Below are positions 14,563 to 20,907 of a stretch of DNA of 20,907 bases, piece after piece. Location of the stretch: contig JBBSDW010000043.1 of NCBI GenBank assembly GCA_038240295.1, forward strand, positions 1 to 20,907, read 5' to 3'. Within the stretch, counting starts at the first letter, position 1. Each line of letters opens with the position of its first letter. Position numbers and translations under genes: made by a program. Under the pieces are notes generated by a model, which saw nothing but the letters and a program-made list of their open reading frames with translations, did no database searches and had not been told where the DNA came from. This DNA comes from JABDDM01 sp038240295 (GTDB taxonomy: Bacteria > Bacteroidota > Ignavibacteria > Palsa-1295).

Positions 14563-16416
14563 CTATGCGGTTTGTTGCGCGGCGAGTTTACCTTCTTTTT
14601 TCAACCAGGCGAGCGCGCCGAGCGTCGTGCGCCAGAGGTTGTTCCAGAGATGGTGGTAGTTGTAGGCTTCTTCGTTGCTGAAATAGGCGACGAATGTCGG
14701 GTTGTAGTTGGGCGGCATGCGGTGCTTGTCGCTTACAAATTCGCGGTAGATCTTCGGGCGGCTTTGGACTGCGTTGTGAAGGACTTTTGTCGCCTCCTCT
14801 TTTTTATCGCCGGCATAGAGCGCGAGCGCTTTGCCAAAAAGATTGTGCGCAGAAATCGGGTCGCTTGCGGAGTCGATGATCGCGGTCGCGGAAGATATAT
14901 CACCATCGAGCAGCGCGAGTTCGATCGCTTTTTGTCCGACGCCTAATTGATCCTTCGGATTGATCGCGAGAAAATCGCGGGCGAACTCGCGGGCTGTGTC
15001 ACGCTCGCCAAGTTCGGCCGAGTCGAGTATGATGTGAGCATACGCAGTGAGCAGTGGCTTGTTGCCTTCCCAATCGACCTCGATGACGCCCTTGCCGACA
15101 AGATCGTCGGGCCACAGCGCCTGCGCCGCGAAGATCGCTGACTGCAAAAGATCGACTGCCTTATCGAGTTTTTTCTCGCTCACATAAAACCTGGCAAGTC
15201 CGACGGCGGCGTTCGCATGCCCCGGCCACTCCTCGGTGAGCAGGCGCAGTTTATCCATACGTGCGTGATATTTCAGATCCTGCTTGAATATATCCTGAAG
15301 CTTTTCTTCCTGGGCTTTGCCCGCTTCGGTGAGCTCGTAAATATATTCTCGGCCGTCGAGGAGCAAAAGCCGGTTGAAGTTATCGGAGGCAATTTCCTTT
15401 GCAGAAAGAAGGCGCTCGGGGTTGGTTGGTTTTGTTGCCTGCAGATTACCATGAGCATCAGCCTTCATGCCGGAACGGGTCAGTCCGACATATTGCTCGC
15501 GGCGTGCACCGGACTGAACGAAAATTTTCTCCGCATTGCGAAGCCAGTCGAGCGCGCCATTGACCGCCGCCCAGGCCGCACCAAAAACTTCATGATAACC
15601 GAAGAGCACCTGGATCTCGCTGACCGCTTCGCCAGGCTTTGGCATTGGTGTGCCGCCCTTCCACGCTCGTAAAAGTCCCTGCGCAACACCCGGCCAGTAG
15701 CCGAGTGCCGTTTGGACGGCTGTCGCAGCATTCTCGATCTGATTGAGCGCATGATAGGCAAGTGCGCGGCCATACAGCACGAATGGCGCAACGGAATCGG
15801 GCATGTGTGAAAGCTCGTCGAGTGCTTCCTCAGGGCGGCCTGCGCGGACGGCAAGCGAGATGATCGAGCTTACGAGATTCTCTGGATCCGAAGGTTCGAT
15901 CGCGATCGCTAGCCGCGCGATCTCAAGTGCACGTTCGAGATCGCCGGTGCGCTCGAGTGCAAATTCGTAATTGGCGAGCACCTGAACAAACAGGTGATTT
16001 TCCGCGACGCTATGATCAAATGTTGCAGGGTCTTTTATCCCCGCTTTTTTAATGAGCGTACCCCACTGGTCCGCCGCAGTTGCTGCGATCGTCTTCGCTT
16101 TTTCGGTATCAGAGGATTCGACCGCTTCATTGATCTCGTTCTCGATTACTCCAGGATAACTTGGCCATTCTTTCGTCATCGCCTGCATCTGCGCGACGAC
16201 ATCCCGGTCGTTCGGACCTTTCTGCTCCGCGAGTTCGAACGTCCGCTTATAGAGTTCGTCGATCCGCTTGCCATCACCGGTCAGCGCAATTTTGGCGCCT
16301 TCTTTTTTCGAAAACGAAATTTTTACGAAGCGCTCGAGCTCGGTAGATTTATCTTTCGTTGCAAGCGAGGCGAGAATCGCTGCGAGATCGACGGTCGTGA
16401 CTTCAGCTTCGGGCAT
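14563..16416 (-). CDS. TPR-repeat protein, 617 residues, possibly related to the ST7 family
   Basis: A soluble, helix-rich protein without a signal peptide. TPR-like helix pairs are clearest near ENHLFVQVLANYEFALERTGDLERALEIARLAIAIEP and in the later blocks on WPDDL, DTAREFARDFLAINPKDQ and NLFGKALALYAGDKKEEA. The C-terminus (about 566-610) reads MPPNYNP ... SNEEAYNYHHLWNNLW ... GALAWLKK. Its spacing of PP, EA-Y, W and GAL-L resembles the tail of ST7-type proteins, though I cannot test this. The frame is open further upstream to 16581, but that part overlaps the preceding lipoprotein gene, so I chose the ATG at 16416 (MPEAEVTTVDL), 37 bases after the lipoprotein stop. The function is unknown; protein binding is likely. 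Confidence 0.82.
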   Translation of the reverse strand: MPEAEVTTVDLAAILASLATKDKSTELERFVKISFSKKEGAKIALTGDGKRIDELYKRTFELAEQKGPNDRDVVAQMQAMTKEWPSYPGVIENEINEAVESSDTEKAKTIAATAADQWGTLIKKAGIKDPATFDHSVAENHLFVQVLANYEFALERTGDLERALEIARLAIAIEPSDPENLVSSIISLAVRAGRPEEALDELSHMPDSVAPFVLYGRALAYHALNQIENAATAVQTALGYWPGVAQGLLRAWKGGTPMPKPGEAVSEIQVLFGYHEVFGAAWAAVNGALDWLRNAEKIFVQSGARREQYVGLTRSGMKADAHGNLQATKPTNPERLLSAKEIASDNFNRLLLLDGREYIYELTEAGKAQEEKLQDIFKQDLKYHARMDKLRLLTEEWPGHANAAVGLARFYVSEKKLDKAVDLLQSAIFAAQALWPDDLVGKGVIEVDWEGNKPLLTAYAHIILDSAELGERDTAREFARDFLAINPKDQLGVGQKAIELALLDGDISSATAIIDSASDPISAHNLFGKALALYAGDKKEEATKVLHNAVQSRPKIYREFVSDKHRMPPNYNPTFVAYFSNEEAYNYHHLWNNLWRTTLGALAWLKKEGKLAAQQTA

Positions 16417-16453
16417 AGTAGAGTGGTATCGCAAAATGAACAGAGATTGAAAA

Positions 16454-16846
16454 TTATTTTTTCGCCTGATCCTCGGCAGCTTCGAAGCCTGCTTCGACGG
16501 CTTTGTCGTAGGAATCGAGCAGCGGATGTTTGAAGGCGCGCGGTTCGAGATCGCGAACATAAAGCTCATCGCGATAGCCAAGCTGATACATCTTCATTCC
16601 CCACTGGTAATAGCCTTCTTCGTTGCGATCGTAGGCAACGTTGTCGTGCGCATAGCGCTGATCTTCCGACGACATATTTCTTGGATCGATCTGGCCACCA
16701 ACGGACTCTCGGATCACATAATCATCGGCATTCGAGAGCAGCGCATCGCTCTGGAAACCATGATAAGGCATGCTCGGGGCGCCACAGCCGACGGCGCTGC
16801 CAACCAGCAGGAGTGTGACGGAAATTCGGATAAAGGAGAACGTCAT
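16454..16846 (-). CDS. Small lipoprotein of unknown function, 130 residues
   Basis: The chosen ATG (16846) gives MTFSFIRISVTLLLVGSAVG followed by Cys21, a good lipoprotein signal with Ala-Val-Gly before the cysteine. An upstream in-frame ATG at 16915 would add 23 residues before the signal and is less likely. The mature part is hydrophilic, rich in Asp, Tyr and Glu (DPRNMSSEDQRYAHDNVAYD, then YYQWGMKMYQLGYRDELYVR), with no cysteine pair or known catalytic motif. It lies 37 bp upstream of the large TPR gene on the same strand, so the two probably form an operon, and the TPR protein might work with it. No named family is recognised. Confidence 0.75.
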   Translation of the reverse strand: MTFSFIRISVTLLLVGSAVGCGAPSMPYHGFQSDALLSNADDYVIRESVGGQIDPRNMSSEDQRYAHDNVAYDRNEEGYYQWGMKMYQLGYRDELYVRDLEPRAFKHPLLDSYDKAVEAGFEAAEDQAKK

Positions 16847-16995
16847 CGTGTTAACAGAAAATAGGTAAAGCTTCGCAAAACAACCCTGGAGGCGCGCTAA
16901 AGTCTTTTGACGCACCTATTTGAAGATGCGCTTAACAAGCGGCCCGTTCGTTGGGTTGCCTGTCGCTGACCGATTCTATCCGCTGACCGGCTGCG

Positions 16996-17029
16996 TTTGG
17001 AACATTCACTGAAGTTGTCCGTAATTTTG
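16996..17029 (+). promoter_or_regulatory. Candidate Bacteroidota-type promoter
   Basis: TTTG (16996-16999) and an exact TAnnTTTG match, TAATTTTG (17022-17029), are separated by 22 bases. The start codon of the lipoprotein gene is 25 bases further on, giving a short leader. This is the best promoter match I found in the window. Confidence 0.45.
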
Positions 17030-17054
17030 CTCCAGAGACAAATTTTCTGCGCCA

Positions 17055-17960
17055 ATGAAGCCTCGTTCGTTCACGGTTCACCCGTTCGTATTTATTCTCG
17101 CTGCGAGTTTTTACCTTTCATCCTGTGCAAGCCACAGCCAAAATCCTGAGCGAGCCTTCGAAGGGACGATCACGCAAACGATCCATGCTCAGGGCCTGAT
17201 GGAAATGCTTTCGAAATCTGGTGATAGCAGTTCCTCTAATTCTACGGGGGCAGGCATCATGGGTCTTTTGAGCAATATTACGCTTAAGCTCTATGTCCGC
17301 TCTGACAAAGTCGCTTATGATATCGATGCAGCGGGCGGTTTGCTACACATGCGTTCGATCATCGATCGCAACACACGCACGATCACGACACTCATGAATC
17401 ATCAGGCGCTCGTCACGAATCTCCGCTCGTTCGATTCGCTGCGGCCAAAGATCGACGACTCGCTTAATACGCATCACGCCATCAAGGACTCACTACAGAA
17501 CAGCCTGCCGCAGCCTACAGGCAAGCATCAGGAGATCAATGGATTTGAAGCCGATGAATACCGCGCAAAGACGAACGGGTTGGATATCGACATGTGGTTG
17601 ACGGACGATCCGAGAATGAAGTTCTATGGGATCATTCGCGATGCGATTCTGGGCCGCAACCAGACCGGCGGCGGCGGGATGGAAGAGATCTTTAGCATCC
17701 TCGCGCCGGTCACAGGAAGCAAAGTGCCCGTCAGATCGACGATCTCGATGAACGGCAAACAAGTTATGACAAGCGAACTGAGCAGCATCGAGGAAGGAAA
17801 GGTCGATGACGCGATCTTTCAGATCCCGAAAGATTATACGATCGTACGAAGCGATTCGATCAAGGCGTTGCGAAGATCGGTCGACTCGACCGACGCAAAA
17901 CCCGACACGAACGCCGACGAGGATGTCGGTGTCGAAGGTCTCGGCGCAATTAAAAAGTAA
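17055..17960 (+). CDS. Lipoprotein resembling the DUF4412 group
   Basis: A 301-residue protein with a lipoprotein signal (LSSC, Cys24), so probably attached to the inner or outer membrane facing the periplasm. The mature protein opens with FEGTITQTI and continues with alternating strands that look like a lipocalin- or LolA-like open barrel: ITLKLYVRSDKVAYDID, then MRSIIDRNTRTITTLMN, then GFEADEYRAKTNGLDIDMWLTDDPRMKF. In the DUF4412 group as I know it, the FEG-xxT start and the 'conversion to a DIDMWLTDDP' segment recur; I cannot confirm it by search. The C-terminal 40 residues are charged and probably disordered. A TAnnTTTG-type promoter lies just upstream and a strong hairpin terminator just downstream, so it appears to be a single-gene unit. 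Its role is unknown. Confidence 0.8.
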   Translation: MKPRSFTVHPFVFILAASFYLSSCASHSQNPERAFEGTITQTIHAQGLMEMLSKSGDSSSSNSTGAGIMGLLSNITLKLYVRSDKVAYDIDAAGGLLHMRSIIDRNTRTITTLMNHQALVTNLRSFDSLRPKIDDSLNTHHAIKDSLQNSLPQPTGKHQEINGFEADEYRAKTNGLDIDMWLTDDPRMKFYGIIRDAILGRNQTGGGGMEEIFSILAPVTGSKVPVRSTISMNGKQVMTSELSSIEEGKVDDAIFQIPKDYTIVRSDSIKALRRSVDSTDAKPDTNADEDVGVEGLGAIKK

Positions 17961-17964
17961 ACCC

Positions 17965-17999
17965 AAAAAAGTCGAGCTTAAGTATGGCTCGACTTTTTT
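17965..17999. terminator. Strong bidirectional Rho-independent terminator
   Basis: A 13-bp inverted repeat, AAAAAAGTCGAGC / GCTCGACTTTTTT, with a 9-base loop sits between convergent genes. Both strands end in a run of six T residues, so it can stop transcription from either side. Confidence 0.85.
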
Positions 18000-18016
18000 A
18001 GAACGCGAATTCCCGC

Positions 18017-18331
18017 TTATGCTCCGTCTTCGGGAGTCTCGGTGAAGTTCTCCTGATTCGGAGCTTCAGCGCCAGCGGGCTGCGGCTGCACCTGGATGAC
18101 ACCTGCGTTGATCGCATTGATCATGATGATATGACCGCACGTTGTGCAGGTGACTGCGATCACCGGCTTGATCATTCCTTCGGTAGAAATGCCGCCGCCG
18201 ACAAACTGCCGCAGCTCAAAAATAATATCGTCGAACTGCCAGTTCGGATTCCCGCAGACCGTGCATCCTCCACGGAACGTTGATTGCAAATGCTGACGAA
18301 GTCGTTCGAGTTGATCTGGAGATATCCGCAT
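18017..18331 (-). CDS. Small zinc-ribbon protein, 104 residues
   Basis: Two CxxC pairs, CTVCG (Cys23, Cys26) and CTTCG (Cys62, Cys65), are 35 residues apart and should bind one zinc ion. Between them lies a WQFDDIIFELRQFVGGG segment, and after the second pair the hydrophobic HIIMINAINAGVI. This arrangement (C-x2-C, aromatic/acidic strand, PVIAVTC-x2-CG, N-A-x3-G) is shared by a group of small uncharacterised bacterial zinc-ribbon proteins. The N-terminus is a short helix (SPDQLERLRQHLQ), and the C-terminus is a Pro/Gln/Glu-rich tail. It is convergent with the lipoprotein gene and divergent from the thioesterase gene. The function is unknown; nucleic-acid or protein binding is possible. Confidence 0.75.
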   Translation of the reverse strand: MRISPDQLERLRQHLQSTFRGGCTVCGNPNWQFDDIIFELRQFVGGGISTEGMIKPVIAVTCTTCGHIIMINAINAGVIQVQPQPAGAEAPNQENFTETPEDGA

Positions 18332-18382
18332 GGGTCGTTGGTTCTTACTTTAGGTTTGTACGTGAAAGGCACGAGGTCGTGT

Positions 18383-18390
18383 TATCTTTA
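18383..18390 (+). promoter_or_regulatory. Candidate -7 element before the thioesterase gene
   Basis: TATCTTTA matches TAnnTTTG at all but the last base. A TTTG lies 24 bases upstream (18355-18358), somewhat further than expected. The ATG is 25 bases after the element, the same distance as for the promoter candidate near 17029. Confidence 0.3.
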
Positions 18391-18415
18391 CAAAAATACG
18401 AACGGAAACGGGCGC

Positions 18416-18853
18416 ATGAATAAGTTTGCTGTTGAAGACAGAGTTCGGTGGTCCGATGTCGATCGGGCGGGGATCATTTATTTTGGGAGTTACGTCCGCT
18501 TTTTCGAGATCGCCGAGACGGAGCTGTTTCGTGAGATGGGATTACCCTATTCACGAGCATTCGAACTCCTCGATGCATACCCCGTGCGCAAGCAATTCCA
18601 CTGCGATTTCCTCTCACCTGCCTATCTCGACGATCTGCTAACCGTTCATATCTGGAGCGACCATGTCGGAAACACATCCATGCGGCTCTGCTTTGAAGTT
18701 ACACGAACTGCCTCAGACAAGGGACGTATCGGCGAACGATTGATGACGGGAAACTGCACGCTCGTAGCTGTCAATCGAACCACCTTCCGACCCGTACGGG
18801 TGCCGGAGCTTTTGCGAACAGCCATCCAGCCATTCCTCGAAGAAAGCAATTGA
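18416..18853 (+). CDS. Acyl-CoA thioesterase, hotdog fold (YbgC/FadM-like)
   Basis: A 145-residue protein whose N-terminal RWSDVDRAGIIYFGSYVRFFEIAETELFRE matches the 4-hydroxybenzoyl-CoA thioesterase signature D-x-D-x2-G-x3-Y-x3-Y-x3-E. Asp16 is the likely catalytic acid, and Tyr22 and Glu31 lie at the expected spacing. Members hydrolyse acyl-CoA thioesters, some acting with the Tol-Pal envelope system; the substrate here cannot be told. The His often found after Tyr in YbgC (VYH) is Phe here. The frame is open 44 codons upstream, but that part overlaps the divergent zinc-ribbon gene, so the ATG at 18416 (MNKFAVEDRV) was chosen; it also fits the usual length. No tol or pal genes are nearby. 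Confidence 0.88.
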   Translation: MNKFAVEDRVRWSDVDRAGIIYFGSYVRFFEIAETELFREMGLPYSRAFELLDAYPVRKQFHCDFLSPAYLDDLLTVHIWSDHVGNTSMRLCFEVTRTASDKGRIGERLMTGNCTLVAVNRTTFRPVRVPELLRTAIQPFLEESN

Positions 18854-18977
18854 TCTGTATGGTTGCTGCCATGTTTGGGCCGGCAAAGTACGAATGAGTT
18901 CGCTTTAATGGAACTTGCTTCACTCGCGATTCCTTTTGGAACTCCTGCAAACACGTAACCTAAAGCCAACTCTGACT

Positions 18978-20318
18978 GTGGAATCAACGACTCTGCCCTC
19001 TGAACAGGACGCGCCTCAAACGAATGCGGCGTTCAACAATCCGGAAGCTCACTCACCGAATGCCAGCCAGACCGAGGCATCGGCAACTGGAGCAGAGTCA
19101 TCCAATGAGTCGAACGATGCAGCGAAGTCGACGGATGCTGCGCCGGCTGCCGTCGATCCATTCGCACATTTAAAGCAAGCTCAGAAGCGCCGCGACAATC
19201 TTCAGGCGCGCGTGGTCAAGTGGCAGCGAAACGGTCTTGAAATGGAGCTTGAAGATGGCACGAAGGCCTTCATGCCCAATGACATGATCGATCGCGATCC
19301 GAATCGCAACATCGCAAATTATTTTGGTAAGACGCTTCCCGTGCGGATCACGAGTGTAAAAGTGATAGGCAAGAAGGCGGAAGTTGCAGTTTCCCATCGC
19401 GCCGTGATCGATGACGATATGCGCACGCAGGGCAAAGAGAAGATTCAGACGCTCAATGAAGGCGATGTTGTCGAGTGTAAAGTTCGTTCGTTCAACGCCA
19501 ATGGAGCAGTCGTCGATATCGGTGCAGGCATCGACGCAACGATCCGCACACGCGATCTGAGCTGGGAAAAAGTTGAGCATCCGTATGAGATCGTAAAGCG
19601 CGGCGACACGGTGCAGGCAAAGATCCTGCAACTCGATAAAGGCCGGCGGCGCGTGCAGCTTGGCATTCGGCAGCTTACGCCCGATCCATTCCTCGAGCGA
19701 TTTGCAAAGTACGAGCTGGGCTCGACCTATACCGGCAAGGTTTCTCGCGTCAACGATTATGGGGCCGAGGTCGAATTCGAGCCTGGCATTTCTGCATTTC
19801 TGCCGATCAGCGAAATTTCATGGACGCGTATCGCGACCGTCGGTGAAGCCGTCAAGGTAGGAGATAAGTTTGAAGTAAAACTCATCACGACCGATAACGA
19901 TGCACGCAAGCTTACTGCTTCGAAAAAAGCGTTGATGGAAAATCCGCTCCGCAAGATCGAAAGCACGTTCAAAGTCGGCAGCGACCACACAGGTACGATC
20001 AAGGAAGTCAATCGCGGCGGAGTCGTTGTGGAGCTTGAACATGGCGCCGAGGGATTTGTACCGCGCCGTGAGCTTAGTCACGATCGGCTCGAACGCATCG
20101 AAGATACGTTTAAACCTGGCAAGCCGCTCGAAGGGCTTCGCGTTATTGAATACGATCGTAGAAATGGACGCGTCACGCTGAGCTACATAGCGGCCGAACG
20201 CGATTCGCAGCGCACGGCCCTGAAGAATTATAAGCCTACTTCCAGCGCATCGAGCTTTGCCATCGGCGATCTCGCTGCACTCAAGGAGAAACTCGAGAAG
20301 CTCGAACGCGGCTCCTGA
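18978..20318 (+). CDS. rpsA: Ribosomal protein S1-like protein with four S1 domains
   Basis: Four consecutive S1 RNA-binding domains are visible, at about residues 73-143, 159-233, 246-319 and 331-405 (numbering from the GTG start). Each begins with a G-x(n)-V/T-G/A-x-V pattern, and the later three carry the FLPxSE/FVPRRELS-type loop. The first about 65 residues are Ala/Ser/Glu/Asn-rich and probably disordered, and the C-terminus ends in a short charged helix (LAALKEKLEKLERGS). S1 binds mRNA and helps 30S initiation, which matters in organisms with weak Shine-Dalgarno sites. Many S1 proteins have six domains; four or five occur in some phyla. I chose GTG at 18978 (MESTTLPSEQ); a TTG at 18915 would add 21 residues of poor composition. 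A different RNA-binding S1-repeat role cannot be excluded. Confidence 0.85.
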   Translation: MESTTLPSEQDAPQTNAAFNNPEAHSPNASQTEASATGAESSNESNDAAKSTDAAPAAVDPFAHLKQAQKRRDNLQARVVKWQRNGLEMELEDGTKAFMPNDMIDRDPNRNIANYFGKTLPVRITSVKVIGKKAEVAVSHRAVIDDDMRTQGKEKIQTLNEGDVVECKVRSFNANGAVVDIGAGIDATIRTRDLSWEKVEHPYEIVKRGDTVQAKILQLDKGRRRVQLGIRQLTPDPFLERFAKYELGSTYTGKVSRVNDYGAEVEFEPGISAFLPISEISWTRIATVGEAVKVGDKFEVKLITTDNDARKLTASKKALMENPLRKIESTFKVGSDHTGTIKEVNRGGVVVELEHGAEGFVPRRELSHDRLERIEDTFKPGKPLEGLRVIEYDRRNGRVTLSYIAAERDSQRTALKNYKPTSSASSFAIGDLAALKEKLEKLERGS

Positions 20319-20906
20319 TCAGGGTTTCGGCTTACGCAGTTCTCGATTAACTTCGGGCGCGGCGATCCAGTTTTTTTGCGATCTATCCAGATGCTGCAAT
20401 TCGTGTGTGGGACCGCCCCGGATCTCAAACACACTATCGCCATCGGCGTCAGCGACACTTGAAGATTGCACGTGCGTGATCGAAAGCTTCCCTGCTGTGT
20501 CGAGGTAAACCAATTCGCCAACCCCAAGCGCAAGGCCTTGCTCCGTGTTGGGGATCAGAAACAACTCCTCCGCACGGTCATTCGAGAAAGTGAGCGGTGC
20601 CAAACTCGAATAGTAATGCCCGTGCGCAAGAAAGCTGAGCGTGTCAGCTTTGCCTTGCAGTATGATCTTTACTCGCGTAACTCCCGACCGTGCGTTCTCG
20701 AATTCCGACTGAACTGTGTCAACCTTCGTTTCCGTAAATTCGTCTATCCTCACTTGCGAAGTGTCGCGACCGTTCGTAACTCTTCCCTCTAGCGTTAGTG
20801 AAAATGGAGATTGATAGCGCCAGACGAATTCTCGCATCAGCATAATGCCAAGTAAGGTCACAACAAGCGCCGAATAGAGCGCGATCTTAAGTTGAGATTT
20901 TTTCAC
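20319..20906 (-). CDS. Membrane-anchored protein of unknown function, 195 residues (start near window edge)
   Basis: The frame begins with a GTG at 20906, one base inside the window edge, so a start further right cannot be excluded, although MKKSQLKIALYSALVVTLLG looks like a natural beginning. Residues about 7-25 form one membrane helix or uncleaved signal anchor, followed by about 165 residues of beta-rich soluble domain (SLTLEGRVTNGRDTSQVRIDEF ... VTRVKIILQGKADTLSFLAHG). The C-terminal part includes GELVYLDTAGKLSITHV and a DADGDSVFEI stretch that resembles a calcium-binding turn. No family is recognised. It is convergent with the S1 gene, and their stop codons are directly adjacent. Confidence 0.7.
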   Translation of the reverse strand: MKKSQLKIALYSALVVTLLGIMLMREFVWRYQSPFSLTLEGRVTNGRDTSQVRIDEFTETKVDTVQSEFENARSGVTRVKIILQGKADTLSFLAHGHYYSSLAPLTFSNDRAEELFLIPNTEQGLALGVGELVYLDTAGKLSITHVQSSSVADADGDSVFEIRGGPTHELQHLDRSQKNWIAAPEVNRELRKPKP

Positions 20907-20907
20907 A

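Noticed and set aside
14449..14946. 165-residue + strand frame
   Set aside because: It starts in a repeat element and then runs antisense to the TPR gene.
16417..16581. N-terminal extension of the TPR frame
   Set aside because: It overlaps the coding region of the upstream lipoprotein and has shadow-like composition; the ATG at 16416 is better placed.
18284..18415. N-terminal extension of the thioesterase frame
   Set aside because: It overlaps the divergent zinc-ribbon gene, and the hotdog family starts close to the ATG at 18416.
1..20907. CRISPR arrays, tRNA, rRNA, transposases and phage genes
   Set aside because: I looked for regularly spaced direct repeats, T-loop patterns such as GGTTCGAATCC, DDE or tyrosine-recombinase motifs and phage structural genes, and saw none. 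A dedicated tRNA or covariance search was not possible.

Overview
The window reads as an ordinary chromosomal segment of a Bacteroidota/Chlorobi-type bacterium (Ignavibacteria or Kapaibacteria-like lineages would fit; this is inference from gene content, not a placement). The grounds are: many secreted or outer-surface proteins with Sec or lipoprotein signals; a secreted protein of the kind often labelled 'asparagine synthetase B' in this phylum; promoter-like sites resembling the Bacteroidota TTTG/TAnnTTTG pattern; and few strong Shine-Dalgarno sequences. Coding density is high, broken by two gene-poor gaps (about 3272-4638 and 13833-14562) that carry tandem and inverted repeats.

Layout. 1-3271 (+): a secreted TPR protein, whose frame stays open to the left window edge, followed at 22 bp by the secreted 'asparagine synthetase B'-labelled protein and a bidirectional hairpin terminator. 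3351-3557 (-): a probable tiny gene with a good ribosome binding site and a terminator on its own strand, but with two competing reading frames. 3576-4638: no convincing gene; a heptamer tandem repeat and a hairpin just before ftsK. 4639-8154 (+): an FtsK/SpoIIIE DNA translocase with an unusually long charged N-terminus. 8155-8400: a hairpin and an inverted-repeat element. 8401-8724 (+) and 8743-9252 (-): a small unknown protein and a lipoprotein in convergent orientation, with a 22-bp tandem duplication over their two stop codons. 9493-10653 (-) and 10977-11594 (+): divergent outer-membrane-type proteins.

11620-13832 (-): a probable run ksgA/rsmA, then a DUF1272 zinc-binding protein, then a PAP2-type membrane phosphatase/transferase. 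The stop of ksgA overlaps an ATG (TAATG) that enters the DUF1272 gene in a different frame, which points to a single-base frameshift. 13833-14562: repeats only. 14563-16846 (-): a small lipoprotein and a 617-residue TPR protein, probably one operon. 17055-17960 (+): a lipoprotein resembling the DUF4412 group, ending in a bidirectional terminator. 18017-18331 (-): a small zinc-ribbon protein, divergent from 18416-18853 (+), a YbgC/FadM-like hotdog thioesterase. 18978-20318 (+): a four-domain S1 ribosomal-protein-like protein. 20319-20906 (-): a membrane-anchored unknown protein that abuts it stop to stop.

How the genes fit together. Housekeeping functions (FtsK chromosome segregation, KsgA rRNA methylation, S1 translation) are mixed with cell-envelope proteins. 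I found no CRISPR array, tRNA, rRNA, insertion sequence, phage module, defence island or biosynthetic cluster. The observations most worth a second look are the small-gene locus at 3351-3557, the frameshifted DUF1272 gene, and the families of intergenic palindromes.
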